Source: an uncultured Variovorax sp. (GTDB lineage Bacteria > Pseudomonadota > Gammaproteobacteria > Burkholderiales > Burkholderiaceae). From it: a stretch of 5,950 nucleotides of DNA. Shown piece after piece: positions 1 to 5,034 of this stretch. The stretch covers positions 1-5,950 of the forward strand of contig CAMLCW010000326.1 in assembly GCA_946478645.1 (NCBI GenBank). Reading direction: 5' to 3'. The position numbers were made by a program, and so were the translations under genes. The notes beneath the pieces were generated by a model that worked only from the letters and a program-made list of their open reading frames with translations, was not told the DNA's origin and made no database searches. Each line of letters begins with the position of its first letter. The first letter of the stretch is position 1.

Positions 1-411
1 ATCGGCCTCGGGCTCGGCGCCTGTGCGTTCCTCGTCAAGCCGCTGAACGGTTTGCTGCTCGGCGAGCGCTACGCGGCGTCGATGGGCATGCCGGTCGCGC
101 GCATCAAGCGCAGCGCGCTCATCACCACCGCGTGGCTCAGCGGCCTGGTCGCGGCCTTCTGCGGTCCGGTCGCGTTCCTGGGCCTGGTGGCGGCGCAGCT
201 CGCGCGAACGCTGATGCGCTGCGCCGATCACCGCATCCTGCTGCCCGCGGCGGGCCTCGTCGGCGCCGTGCTGGGCCTGGCGGCCGATCTGGTGCTGCAT
301 TTGCCCTGGAGCCGCCACGTGTTCCACCTGAACGCGGTCATCGGCCTGGTCGGCGCGCCGCTGGCGCTGTACATGCTGTACCGCACCCGCGCCTTGCACA
401 AGGCGGATTAG
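1..411 (+). CDS. FecCD/BtuC-family ABC importer permease, C-terminal part (5' end outside window)
   Basis: The reading frame is open from base 1 and ends at TAG 409-411, giving 136 residues. Permeases of this family usually have about 320-350 residues, so roughly the last 40% is here. Visible residues 20-37 (LGERYAASMGMPVARIKR) resemble the cytoplasmic coupling segment that contacts the ATPase subunit. GPVAFLGL (55-62) and the run RTLMRCADHRILLPAAGLVGA (69-89, key residues R69, D76, H77, R78, P82) are typical of the family, as is the VGAP motif near 117-120. Several hydrophobic stretches (about 39-65, 81-100 and 110-127) fit membrane helices. The family forms a homodimeric inner-membrane channel that moves Fe-siderophores, haem or vitamin B12 from a periplasmic binding protein. 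The substrate cannot be told from this fragment. It is convergent with the debranching-type gene. Family assignment is firm; substrate is unknown. Confidence 0.85.
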   Translation: MGLGLGACAFLVKPLNGLLLGERYAASMGMPVARIKRSALITTAWLSGLVAAFCGPVAFLGLVAAQLARTLMRCADHRILLPAAGLVGAVLGLAADLVLHLPWSRHVFHLNAVIGLVGAPLALYMLYRTRALHKAD

Positions 412-424
412 GTTTTAACAGGCC

Positions 425-2572
425 CTAGACCTGCAGGTTGACGCGCACCTTCGGCTCGCCCGGCAAAGGCGACTGCGCGACAGCCACCACGCGACCCTCG
501 ATGCGCTGGAAGTGCAGGTCCACGCGCGCGTCGCCGACTCGCAGATGCCGCAGGTGCAGCTGGTCGATGTCGGTCGGCAGCTGCGGCTGCACGATATCGA
601 CCTGGCCGCGAATACCGTCGACCTCGAGGCCGAGGCAGGCCTGCAGCAGCATGAACACCGAACCCGCCGCCCAGGCCTGCGGCAGGCAGGCCACGGGGTA
701 GGCGATCGGTGGGTCGCCGGGCTGGCGCGCGAAGCCGCAGAACAGTTCGGGCAGCCGCATGCCGAAGTGGGCGGCCGACGCGAACAGGTTGTCGAGGATG
801 CGCACCACGCCCTCGCGCTCGCCGTAGCGCGCCATGCCCGCCGCGCACAGCGCCACGTCGTGCGGCCACACCGAGCCGTTGTGGTACGACATCGGGTTGA
901 AGCGCACAGCCTCGTCGGGCAAGGTGCGGATGCCCCAGCCCGACGCGAAGGCCGGCGAGAGCAACTGGCGCCCCACGGCGCGCGCGCGCTCGCCGCCCGG
1001 CAGGCCCGCGAACAGCAGGTGCCCCGCATTGGAGGCGCGCACGCGGCATGGCTGGTTGAGCCCGTCGATCGCGAGCGCATAGAACTGCGGCCCGTCGAGC
1101 CAGAAGCGCCGCTCGACGGCTTCGCGCAGGGCCTCGGCACGCTCGCGCCAGCGCGCAACGCCGGGGTCGTCGCGCCACTCGGCGATGAAGGCCATCGCAA
1201 GGAAGGCCGCATAGGCGTAGCCCTGCACCTCGACCAGCGCGATCGGGCCCTCGGGCGTGCGGCCGTCGGCATGGAAGATCGAATCGTGGCTGTCCTTCCA
1301 GCCCTGGTTGACGAGGCCGCTGGCCTCGCCGCGCTGGTAGGCGAGCAGACCGTCGGGATGGCGCGCCATGTTGCGCTCCATCCATTCGCAGGCCGCGCAC
1401 AGCGCACCCCAGATGCGGTCGATGGTGGCGCGGTCGCCGGTGCGCTGCGCATAGGCGCCGGCCAGCGCGACGAACAGCGGCGTGGTGTCCACGCCGCCGT
1501 AGTACTGGCCGAAGGGCAGCTCGTCGACCGCGGCCATCTCGCCCTTGCGGGTCTCGTGCATGATCTTGCCGGGCTCGGCATCGCGAAAGCTCGACGTCTG
1601 CTGCGCCTGCCGCGCCGCAAGGAATTCGAGCACGCCCTGCGCGAGCCGCGGATCGATCCACAGCGTCTGCAGCGCGGTGACGATCGCATCGCGGCCGAAG
1701 GGCGTCGAGAACCACGGGATGCCCGCGTACGGATACGGCCCGGTCGGCAGGTCGGTGGTGAGCAGCGCAAGGTCGGCCCGCGAGCGGTCCAGCCACGACT
1801 GGAACAGCCGCCCCGAGGCCTCGAGCCGTGCGCCGCGCCGCTGGCGCGCGCGCATGCGCCAGCGCGCCAGCACACCGGCCTCCCTGAAGCGCTCAGGGCC
1901 CGGCACGGCGGGCTCGGTGCCCACCTCGACGAACAGCGTCCAGTGGCCATGCGCGGCGAGCGGCACGCCGAACTCGGCGCTGGCCGCATCGAGGCGCCGC
2001 GGCACTTGCGAGAAGTCGATGCAGGCGCGGCGCAGCACGCCGTCGAGCCCCTGGTAGCGCAGCGCCACGCCTTGCGCGCGCAGTTCGGGCGTGCCGAACT
2101 CGCCGCGCCGCGCGCGCTGTTGTCCGCGCACCTCGAACATGTCGCGGAAGTCGGCACCGAACTGCAGCGCGAGCGGCGCCTCGGCCGGCTGGTCGCTGTA
2201 GTTGACGAGCCGGATGCGCTCGAACAATCGCGCGTTCCAGAGAAAGCGCTTGCGCTCGATGTGGATCACGCCCTGCGGCATCGAGGTCGATCCGAGCACC
2301 GGCAGCGGCCGGTTGGTGAGGTCGGCGGTGAAGAAGACGTTGTCGGCACCCACGCCGCTCGACAGCAGCGACGGCCTCGCGCCGTCGAGCCGCAGCACGA
2401 AGGTCGAGAGCATGCGCGTGTCGTCGTGGAACAGGCCGTCGACGCCGCCGCCGACATCGCCGTGCGCATCCATCACGAAGTAGGTGTCGCCCTCCTTGAG
2501 CACGAAGGCATGCTGCACGGCGCGCTCGGGCGCGGCCTCGGACTGTTCGGTGGCAGCCACTTCGGCGATCAT
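425..2572 (-). CDS. Glycogen-debranching / amylo-alpha-1,6-glucosidase-type glycoside hydrolase
   Basis: A 715-residue protein, ATG at 2570-2572, TAG at 425-427. Residues about 20-220 look like the beta-rich N-terminal domain of bacterial debranching-type enzymes, including the GLFHDDTRMLS stretch at 46-56. Residues about 280-645 form an (alpha/alpha)6-barrel catalytic region with family-like blocks: PWFSTPFGRDA (286-296), YYGGVDTTPLF (357-367), NQGWKDSHDS (422-431), EVQGYAYAAFLA (448-459), YHNGSVWPHDVAL (563-575) and YPVACLPQAWAAGS (625-638). Acidic residues in GRD, GWKDS and EVQGY are candidate active-site or substrate-contact positions, but I did not map the catalytic pair. The family removes alpha-1,6-linked glucose stubs from glycogen-like glucans; some relatives act on other glucosides. 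No signal peptide is evident, so it is probably cytoplasmic. It is the second gene of a unit with the glycosyltransferase, two bases after that stop, with its own strong ribosome binding site. Broad class is confident; exact substrate is not. Confidence 0.88.
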   Translation of the reverse strand: MIAEVAATEQSEAAPERAVQHAFVLKEGDTYFVMDAHGDVGGGVDGLFHDDTRMLSTFVLRLDGARPSLLSSGVGADNVFFTADLTNRPLPVLGSTSMPQGVIHIERKRFLWNARLFERIRLVNYSDQPAEAPLALQFGADFRDMFEVRGQQRARRGEFGTPELRAQGVALRYQGLDGVLRRACIDFSQVPRRLDAASAEFGVPLAAHGHWTLFVEVGTEPAVPGPERFREAGVLARWRMRARQRRGARLEASGRLFQSWLDRSRADLALLTTDLPTGPYPYAGIPWFSTPFGRDAIVTALQTLWIDPRLAQGVLEFLAARQAQQTSSFRDAEPGKIMHETRKGEMAAVDELPFGQYYGGVDTTPLFVALAGAYAQRTGDRATIDRIWGALCAACEWMERNMARHPDGLLAYQRGEASGLVNQGWKDSHDSIFHADGRTPEGPIALVEVQGYAYAAFLAMAFIAEWRDDPGVARWRERAEALREAVERRFWLDGPQFYALAIDGLNQPCRVRASNAGHLLFAGLPGGERARAVGRQLLSPAFASGWGIRTLPDEAVRFNPMSYHNGSVWPHDVALCAAGMARYGEREGVVRILDNLFASAAHFGMRLPELFCGFARQPGDPPIAYPVACLPQAWAAGSVFMLLQACLGLEVDGIRGQVDIVQPQLPTDIDQLHLRHLRVGDARVDLHFQRIEGRVVAVAQSPLPGEPKVRVNLQV

Positions 2573-2574
2573 TC

Positions 2575-3648
2575 CTAGGCGGCCTCCTTGTAGAGCGGCG
2601 CCGGCTGCGGCGGCAGCACACCGCCGCCCACGAGGCGCAGGTACTGCTCGACGTAGGCACTCGCCATGGCGCGGGCCGAGAAGCGTTCCTCGAAGGCCTG
2701 CCGCACGCGCCGGCGGTCGAGCTTATCGATCGCATGCACCGCCTCGACGGCCTCGGCCTCGCTCTCGACGATCAGGCCGCTGGTGCCCTCGTCGATCACC
2801 TCGGGCACCGAGCCGCAGCGCCAGCCGATCACCGGCGTGCCGCAGGCCATGGCCTCGATCATCACCAGGCCGAAGGGCTCGGGCCAGTCGATCGGGAAGA
2901 GCAGTGCGCGCGCACCGCCGAGGAACGCGGCCTTGTCGGCATCGCCGATCTCGCCGACGAATTCGATCAGCGGATGGTTCAGCAGCGGCCGGATCGTCTG
3001 CTCGAAATAGCGCGCGTCGGCCGCATCGACCTTGGCCGCGATCTTGAGCGGCAGGCCCGCGCGCTTGGCGATCTCGATCGCGCGGTCGGGCCGCTTCTCG
3101 GGCGAGATGCGGCCGAGGAACGCGAGGTAGCCGCCGGGCTCGGGCGAGAAGGGGTAGGGCGTTTCGTCGAGCCCGTGCGGAATGGTCGCGAGCCAGTTCG
3201 CAAACGGCAGCGGCTTGCGCTGGTGCCTCGAGATCGAGACCAGCGGATAGCGGTTCCAGCGCATGTAGGCGCCGGGCAGGTCCGCGATGTCGAGGCGCCC
3301 GTGCAAGGTGGTGAGCGTGCGCCCGGCCATGTCCTCGAAGAACGGGAAGTGCAGCAGGTCGACATGGAAGTGCAGCACGTCGAATTCGTGCGCGCGTCGT
3401 CGCACCTCGTGCAGCATGCTCAGGTGGCTGGCCAGGTCCGACTTGAGCGGCGCCGGATCCAGGCGCAGCGCCTGGGCACGCATCGGCGCCAGCCTGGCGC
3501 GCGTGTCGGTGTCGGCCGAGGCGAACAGCGTGACCTCGTGCCCCTGGTCGACCAGGGCATTGGCCAGGTGGGCGACGACCCGTTCGGTGCCGCCGTAGAG
3601 CCGCGGCGGCACGGCTTCGTAGAGGGGGGCGATCTGCGCGATCTTCAT
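2575..3648 (-). CDS. Glycosyltransferase family 4 (GT-B fold), 357 residues
   Basis: Starting at ATG 3648, the protein begins MKIAQIAPLYEAVPPRLYGG and continues TERVV, the usual N-terminus of this GT4 subgroup, with the glycine-rich acceptor-domain loop at 16-21. Further landmarks are HGRLDIADLP (116-125), VSISRHQRKPLPFANW (137-152) and FLGRISPEKRPDRA (177-190), where R180 and K185 are in the place of the usual donor-phosphate contacts. The retaining-GT signature E-x7-E is intact (E257 to E265 in PEPFGLVMIEA), followed by CGTPVIGWRCGSVPEVI (269-285). The protein transfers a sugar from a nucleotide donor, retaining configuration; donor and acceptor are unknown. No membrane helix or signal peptide is seen, so it is cytoplasmic or membrane-associated. 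It is the first gene of a unit with the debranching-type hydrolase, suggesting one glucan or glycoside pathway. An upstream in-frame extension to 3714 is open but lacks a suitable ribosome site. TTG at 3654 is an alternative start (separate entry). Confidence 0.9.
   Translation of the reverse strand: MKIAQIAPLYEAVPPRLYGGTERVVAHLANALVDQGHEVTLFASADTDTRARLAPMRAQALRLDPAPLKSDLASHLSMLHEVRRRAHEFDVLHFHVDLLHFPFFEDMAGRTLTTLHGRLDIADLPGAYMRWNRYPLVSISRHQRKPLPFANWLATIPHGLDETPYPFSPEPGGYLAFLGRISPEKRPDRAIEIAKRAGLPLKIAAKVDAADARYFEQTIRPLLNHPLIEFVGEIGDADKAAFLGGARALLFPIDWPEPFGLVMIEAMACGTPVIGWRCGSVPEVIDEGTSGLIVESEAEAVEAVHAIDKLDRRRVRQAFEERFSARAMASAYVEQYLRLVGGGVLPPQPAPLYKEAA
2583..2589 (-). promoter_or_regulatory. 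Ribosome binding site of the debranching-type gene, inside the upstream gene
   Basis: On the minus strand the sequence AAGGAGG lies within the last codons of the glycosyltransferase gene, 10 bases before the ATG at 2572. It is a perfect Shine-Dalgarno core. The glycosyltransferase stop (TAG, 2575-2577) falls between this site and the ATG, giving the arrangement TAG-GA-ATG. That supports the chosen start and suggests translational coupling. Confidence 0.85.
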
Positions 3649-3651
3649 CGT

Positions 3652-3666
3652 CAAGACAATCTCCTC
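3652..3666 (-). promoter_or_regulatory. Ribosome binding site deciding the glycosyltransferase start (ATG 3648 or TTG 3654)
   Basis: On the minus strand GAGGAG (3661-3666) is 12 bases from the ATG at 3648 but only 6 bases from an in-frame TTG at 3652-3654. Spacing favours the TTG, which would add only two residues before MKIAQIAP. Start-codon preference and family N-termini favour the ATG. I kept the ATG. The protein is essentially the same either way. Confidence 0.5.
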
Positions 3667-3743
3667 GCAAGGGAATGAATGGACAAGAAACAAGGCGGAG
3701 AAAGAAAGGCGCACGGCGAGGCGCGCGCAGCTTCCGGGCGGCT

Positions 3744-3771
3744 ATTTTGAGACGCGTGCGCAGGATTTCAA
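3744..3771 (-). promoter_or_regulatory. Candidate sigma-70 promoter for the glycosyltransferase/debranching unit
   Basis: Read on the minus strand, TTGAAA (3766-3771, five of six consensus bases) is followed after 16 bases by CAAAAT (3744-3749, four of six, with the conserved A2 and T6). Transcription would begin near 3737, leaving an untranslated leader of about 90 bases before the ATG at 3648. The -35 sits inside CCCTTGAAA, which also resembles a sigma-32 -35 element, but no CCCAT-type -10 lies at the right distance. Assigned by eye only. Confidence 0.45.
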
Positions 3772-3788
3772 GGGCCGCTTTTCGGCCA

Positions 3789-3810
3789 TGCGCCGCTTGC
3801 GCGCGGCGCA
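3789..3810. repeat. Perfect 8-bp inverted repeat around a putative -35 element
   Basis: TGCGCCGC (3789-3796) and GCGGCGCA (3803-3810) are exact inverted repeats separated by TTGCGC, which is itself the proposed -35 of the rightward promoter. A shorter inverted repeat, GGCCG-CTTTT-CGGCC, lies just upstream at 3773-3787. Together they fill the middle of the divergent control region. They could be an operator for a repressor covering the -35, or chance symmetry in GC-rich DNA. Confidence 0.5.
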
Positions 3811-3825
3811 GCCTTGTTCTAGATT
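3797..3825 (+). promoter_or_regulatory. Candidate sigma-70 promoter for the hypothetical gene at 3855
   Basis: TTGCGC (3797-3802, three of six consensus bases) and TAGATT (3820-3825, four of six) are separated by exactly 17 bases. The start point would be near 3832, giving a leader of about 23 bases that contains the ribosome binding site at 3839-3845. The -10 lies in a local AT-rich patch within otherwise GC-rich DNA. The -35 is weak, which fits a regulated or low-level promoter. Confidence 0.4.
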
Positions 3826-3854
3826 TTTTGGCACGTGCAAGGAGGTTTTCTCGA

Positions 3855-4514
3855 ATGAACATTCTCGAAACCGTGGCCGACCAGTCCGATGCGATGGGGC
3901 TGCCGCTCTATGCAGTGACCGTCACCGCCGTGGCGCGCGAAGAAGCGCCCGCCTTGCTGTCGCTGCACTGGCACGGCTTCTTTCGCCAGACCCCGCTGCG
4001 TCTTCCGGGCGTCGAACTGCCGGCGCGCCCGGTGCCGCAGTCGATGGCGCAGTTCGATCCGCCGCCGGGGCCGCCGGGCGTGTTCGACGAACTCGAGCGC
4101 GCGCTGCTCGATGCCGCGTGGCAACTCGGCGCCTGGGACGTCGAGCGGATCGAGCGACCGGCCTGGTGGCGCCTGGGCGCGCCGGCCACCGAGGTCACCG
4201 ATGGCCGGCGCGCCTTCGGCTATTACGGCGATGACGATGCGAACGACGGCGCGCAGCTGATGGCCGAGGCGCCCGACCGCGAGGCGCTGATGCGCCTCGC
4301 CGCGCATCGCGGCTACCTGCGCTGGCTGTTCCGTCCGCGCAAGCGCGGCCTCTGGGCCGCCGTGACGGACGATGACGACGCCACGCTCGACGAGAGCGGC
4401 GGCCGTCCGCTGCCCTGCCCGGTCATGCCGCAGCCGCCGCACGCCGACGCGGCGGCGCACCGCACCGTCTACCGGCTCGGCCGCGCGGAGCGCATCGTGC
4501 TCGGCGGGCGCTGA
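3855..4514 (+). CDS. Uncharacterised soluble protein, 219 residues
   Basis: ATG 3855-3857, TGA 4512-4514. The start is fixed by a perfect AAGGAGG at 3839-3845, 9 bases upstream; the frame is open back to 3675 but nothing upstream has a comparable ribosome site. I do not recognise the family. There is no signal peptide or membrane helix. The protein is rich in tryptophan (W39, W89, W94, W104, W105, W156, W167), with a WHGFFRQTPLRLPG block (39-52) and a proline-rich segment at 69-75 (PPPGPPG). It has a probable helix at 76-92 and two acidic clusters, YYGDDDANDG (123-132) and TDDDDATLDE (171-180). A basic patch, RPRKRG (160-165), lies between the clusters. There is a single cysteine (C188). Divergent from the glycosyltransferase and co-directional with groES, 172 bases upstream of it. 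It appears to be its own transcription unit. The codon pattern matches its neighbours, so it looks like a real gene. No function is assigned. Confidence 0.8.
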   Translation: MNILETVADQSDAMGLPLYAVTVTAVAREEAPALLSLHWHGFFRQTPLRLPGVELPARPVPQSMAQFDPPPGPPGVFDELERALLDAAWQLGAWDVERIERPAWWRLGAPATEVTDGRRAFGYYGDDDANDGAQLMAEAPDREALMRLAAHRGYLRWLFRPRKRGLWAAVTDDDDATLDESGGRPLPCPVMPQPPHADAAAHRTVYRLGRAERIVLGGR

Positions 4515-4525
4515 AAAAATTCGTC

Positions 4526-4539
4526 ACAAAAATTTTTGT
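4526..4539. repeat. AT-rich 14-bp perfect palindrome upstream of the groES promoter
   Basis: ACAAAAATTTTTGT is fully self-complementary and sits in the most AT-rich patch of the window (about 4514-4539). Relative to the proposed start near 4581 it spans about -56 to -43, where an UP element bound by the RNA polymerase alpha subunit would lie. It could also be an operator. It is not a CIRCE element. Confidence 0.6.
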
Positions 4540-4549
4540 CGCCCGGGGC

Positions 4550-4577
4550 CTTGAAGCGCCGCGCCGGCGCCCATAGC
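4550..4577 (+). promoter_or_regulatory. Sigma-32 (heat-shock) promoter of groES-groEL
   Basis: CTTGAA (4550-4555) is followed after 14 bases by CCCAT (4570-4574), matching the heat-shock sigma-32 pattern CTTGAA-N13/14-CCCATnT. Transcription should begin near 4581, about 105 bases before the groES ATG. The spacer contains the palindrome GCGCCGGCGC (4561-4570). No CIRCE element (TTAGCACTC-N9-GAGTGCTAA) for the HrcA repressor is seen, so control looks sigma-32 based rather than HrcA based. Matched by eye. Confidence 0.7.
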
Positions 4578-4586
4578 TCTCGCGCG

Positions 4587-4604
4587 CCGGCACTTCGGTG
4601 CCGG
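4587..4604 (+). promoter_or_regulatory. groES leader hairpin I with UUCG tetraloop
   Basis: CCGGCAC (4587-4593) pairs perfectly with GTGCCGG (4598-4604) over a TTCG loop closed by C-G. This is the unusually stable cUUCGg tetraloop. It would lie about six bases after the predicted transcription start. A hairpin at the very 5' end of an mRNA can protect it from decay; that role here is inference. Confidence 0.7.
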
Positions 4605-4620
4605 GGGAACGAACCCATTG

Positions 4621-4657
4621 CCGCGCCGGCCGCGTGCCGGTGCGGGGTTCTCTTTTT
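4621..4657 (+). promoter_or_regulatory. groES leader hairpin II followed by a U-rich tract (terminator-like)
   Basis: CCGCGCCGGC (4621-4630) pairs with GCCGGTGCGG (4636-4645) over a 5-base loop: nine Watson-Crick pairs and one G-U. After two G residues comes TTCTCTTTTT (4648-4657). The shape resembles an intrinsic terminator, yet it lies after the only convincing promoter and before groES, with no room for another promoter downstream. It could be an attenuator, or the U-rich tract could instead belong to the Shine-Dalgarno-covering hairpin that follows. The stem itself is clear; termination activity is doubtful. Confidence 0.45.
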
Positions 4658-4686
4658 GATGACCTGCATCGCTTAGGAGATTGAAC
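4647..4686 (+). promoter_or_regulatory. Putative fourU-like RNA thermometer covering the groES ribosome binding site
   Basis: The stretch from 4647 to the base before the groES ATG can fold back on itself. GUUC (4647-4650) pairs with GAAC (4683-4686). UCUUUU (4651-4656) pairs with AGGAGA (4675-4680), leaving a two-U bulge at 4681-4682. Inside, GAUG (4658-4661) pairs with CAUC (4667-4670) over a 5-base loop. The Shine-Dalgarno is therefore held by UUUU against AGGA with two G-U pairs, the defining feature of fourU thermometers such as that of Salmonella agsA. Weak A-U and G-U pairing over the ribosome site in front of a heat-shock gene is what a thermometer needs. Folded by hand, no energy calculated. 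Confidence 0.5.
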
Positions 4687-5010
4687 ATGAAACTTCATCC
4701 TCTCTACGACCGGGTGATCGTCAAGCGGATCGAACAGCAGCGCAAGACGGCTTCCGGCATCGTGATTCCCGACTCGGCGGCGGAGAAGCCCGAGCAGGGC
4801 GAGGTGCTCTCGGTGGGCCAGGGCAAGCTGCTCGCGGACGGCACCTTGCGCCCGCTGCACCTCAAGGCCGGCGACCAGGTGCTCTTCGGCAAGTACGCGG
4901 GCCAGACGGTCAAGGTCGACGACGAGGAGCTGCTGGTGCTGCGCGAGGACGACGTGCTCGCAGTGGTCGAGGGCAGCAGCGAGCGCGGCGGCCTCAAGCG
5001 CGTCGCCTGA
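4687..5010 (+). CDS. groES: Co-chaperonin GroES (10 kDa), with C-terminal tail
   Basis: ATG at 4687, TGA at 5008-5010, 107 residues. AGGAGA (4675-4680), 6 bases upstream, supports this start over an in-frame TTG at 4681. The core reads as Gro[12 protein letters not shown] (5-14), the mobile loop [21 protein letters not shown] (20-40, whose G24-I25-V26-I27 edge docks on GroEL), and [19 protein letters not shown] (65-83). GroES forms a seven-subunit lid on GroEL and closes the ATP-driven folding chamber in the cytoplasm. The normal protein has about 96-97 residues and ends near AVVE (92-95 here). This one goes on for 12 residues, [12 protein letters not shown], which is unusual. Tyr7 stands where the betaproteobacterial copies I recall have His. 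It is the first gene of the groESL operon, 48 bases before groEL. Confidence 0.97.
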   Translation: MKLHPLYDRVIVKRIEQQRKTASGIVIPDSAAEKPEQGEVLSVGQGKLLADGTLRPLHLKAGDQVLFGKYAGQTVKVDDEELLVLREDDVLAVVEGSSERGGLKRVA

Positions 5011-5034
5011 GGAGCGATGGCAAGAACCTGTTGA

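Noticed and set aside
512..2578. Long open frame of 688 codons on the plus strand, antisense to the debranching-type gene
   Set aside because: Its product is rich in Arg, His, Ala and Gln with no recognisable motif, as expected opposite a GC-rich gene. The minus-strand frame has clear conserved family blocks and a perfect ribosome site.
2734..3678. Open frame of 314 codons on the plus strand opposite the glycosyltransferase
   Set aside because: Low-complexity composition and no motif. The minus-strand GT4 frame, with an intact E-x7-E, explains the region.
3649..3714. N-terminal extension of the glycosyltransferase to 3714 (MRLSFSALFLVHSF...), which looks faintly like a signal peptide
   Set aside because: The GT4 family normally starts at MKIAQIAP, the only nearby ribosome site is at 3661-3666, and this enzyme class is cytoplasmic.
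3746..3774. Sigma-32 promoter on the minus strand suggested by CCCTTGAAA
   Set aside because: No CCCAT-like -10 occurs 13-14 bases downstream; the sequence there reads GTCTCAAA. A sigma-70 reading fits better.
3675..3854. N-terminal extension of the hypothetical protein back to 3675
   Set aside because: The extension is an Arg/Ala-rich translation of the promoter region, and the perfect AAGGAGG at 3839-3845 points to ATG 3855.
4621..4657. Ordinary terminator of the upstream hypothetical gene
   Set aside because: It lies after the sigma-32 promoter and too close to groES for another promoter downstream, and the U tract is offset by two G residues. A leader structure is more likely.
4515..4686. 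HrcA-binding CIRCE element in front of groES
   Set aside because: Neither TTAGCACTC nor GAGTGCTAA is present; the only AT-rich palindrome has a different sequence and no 9-base spacer.
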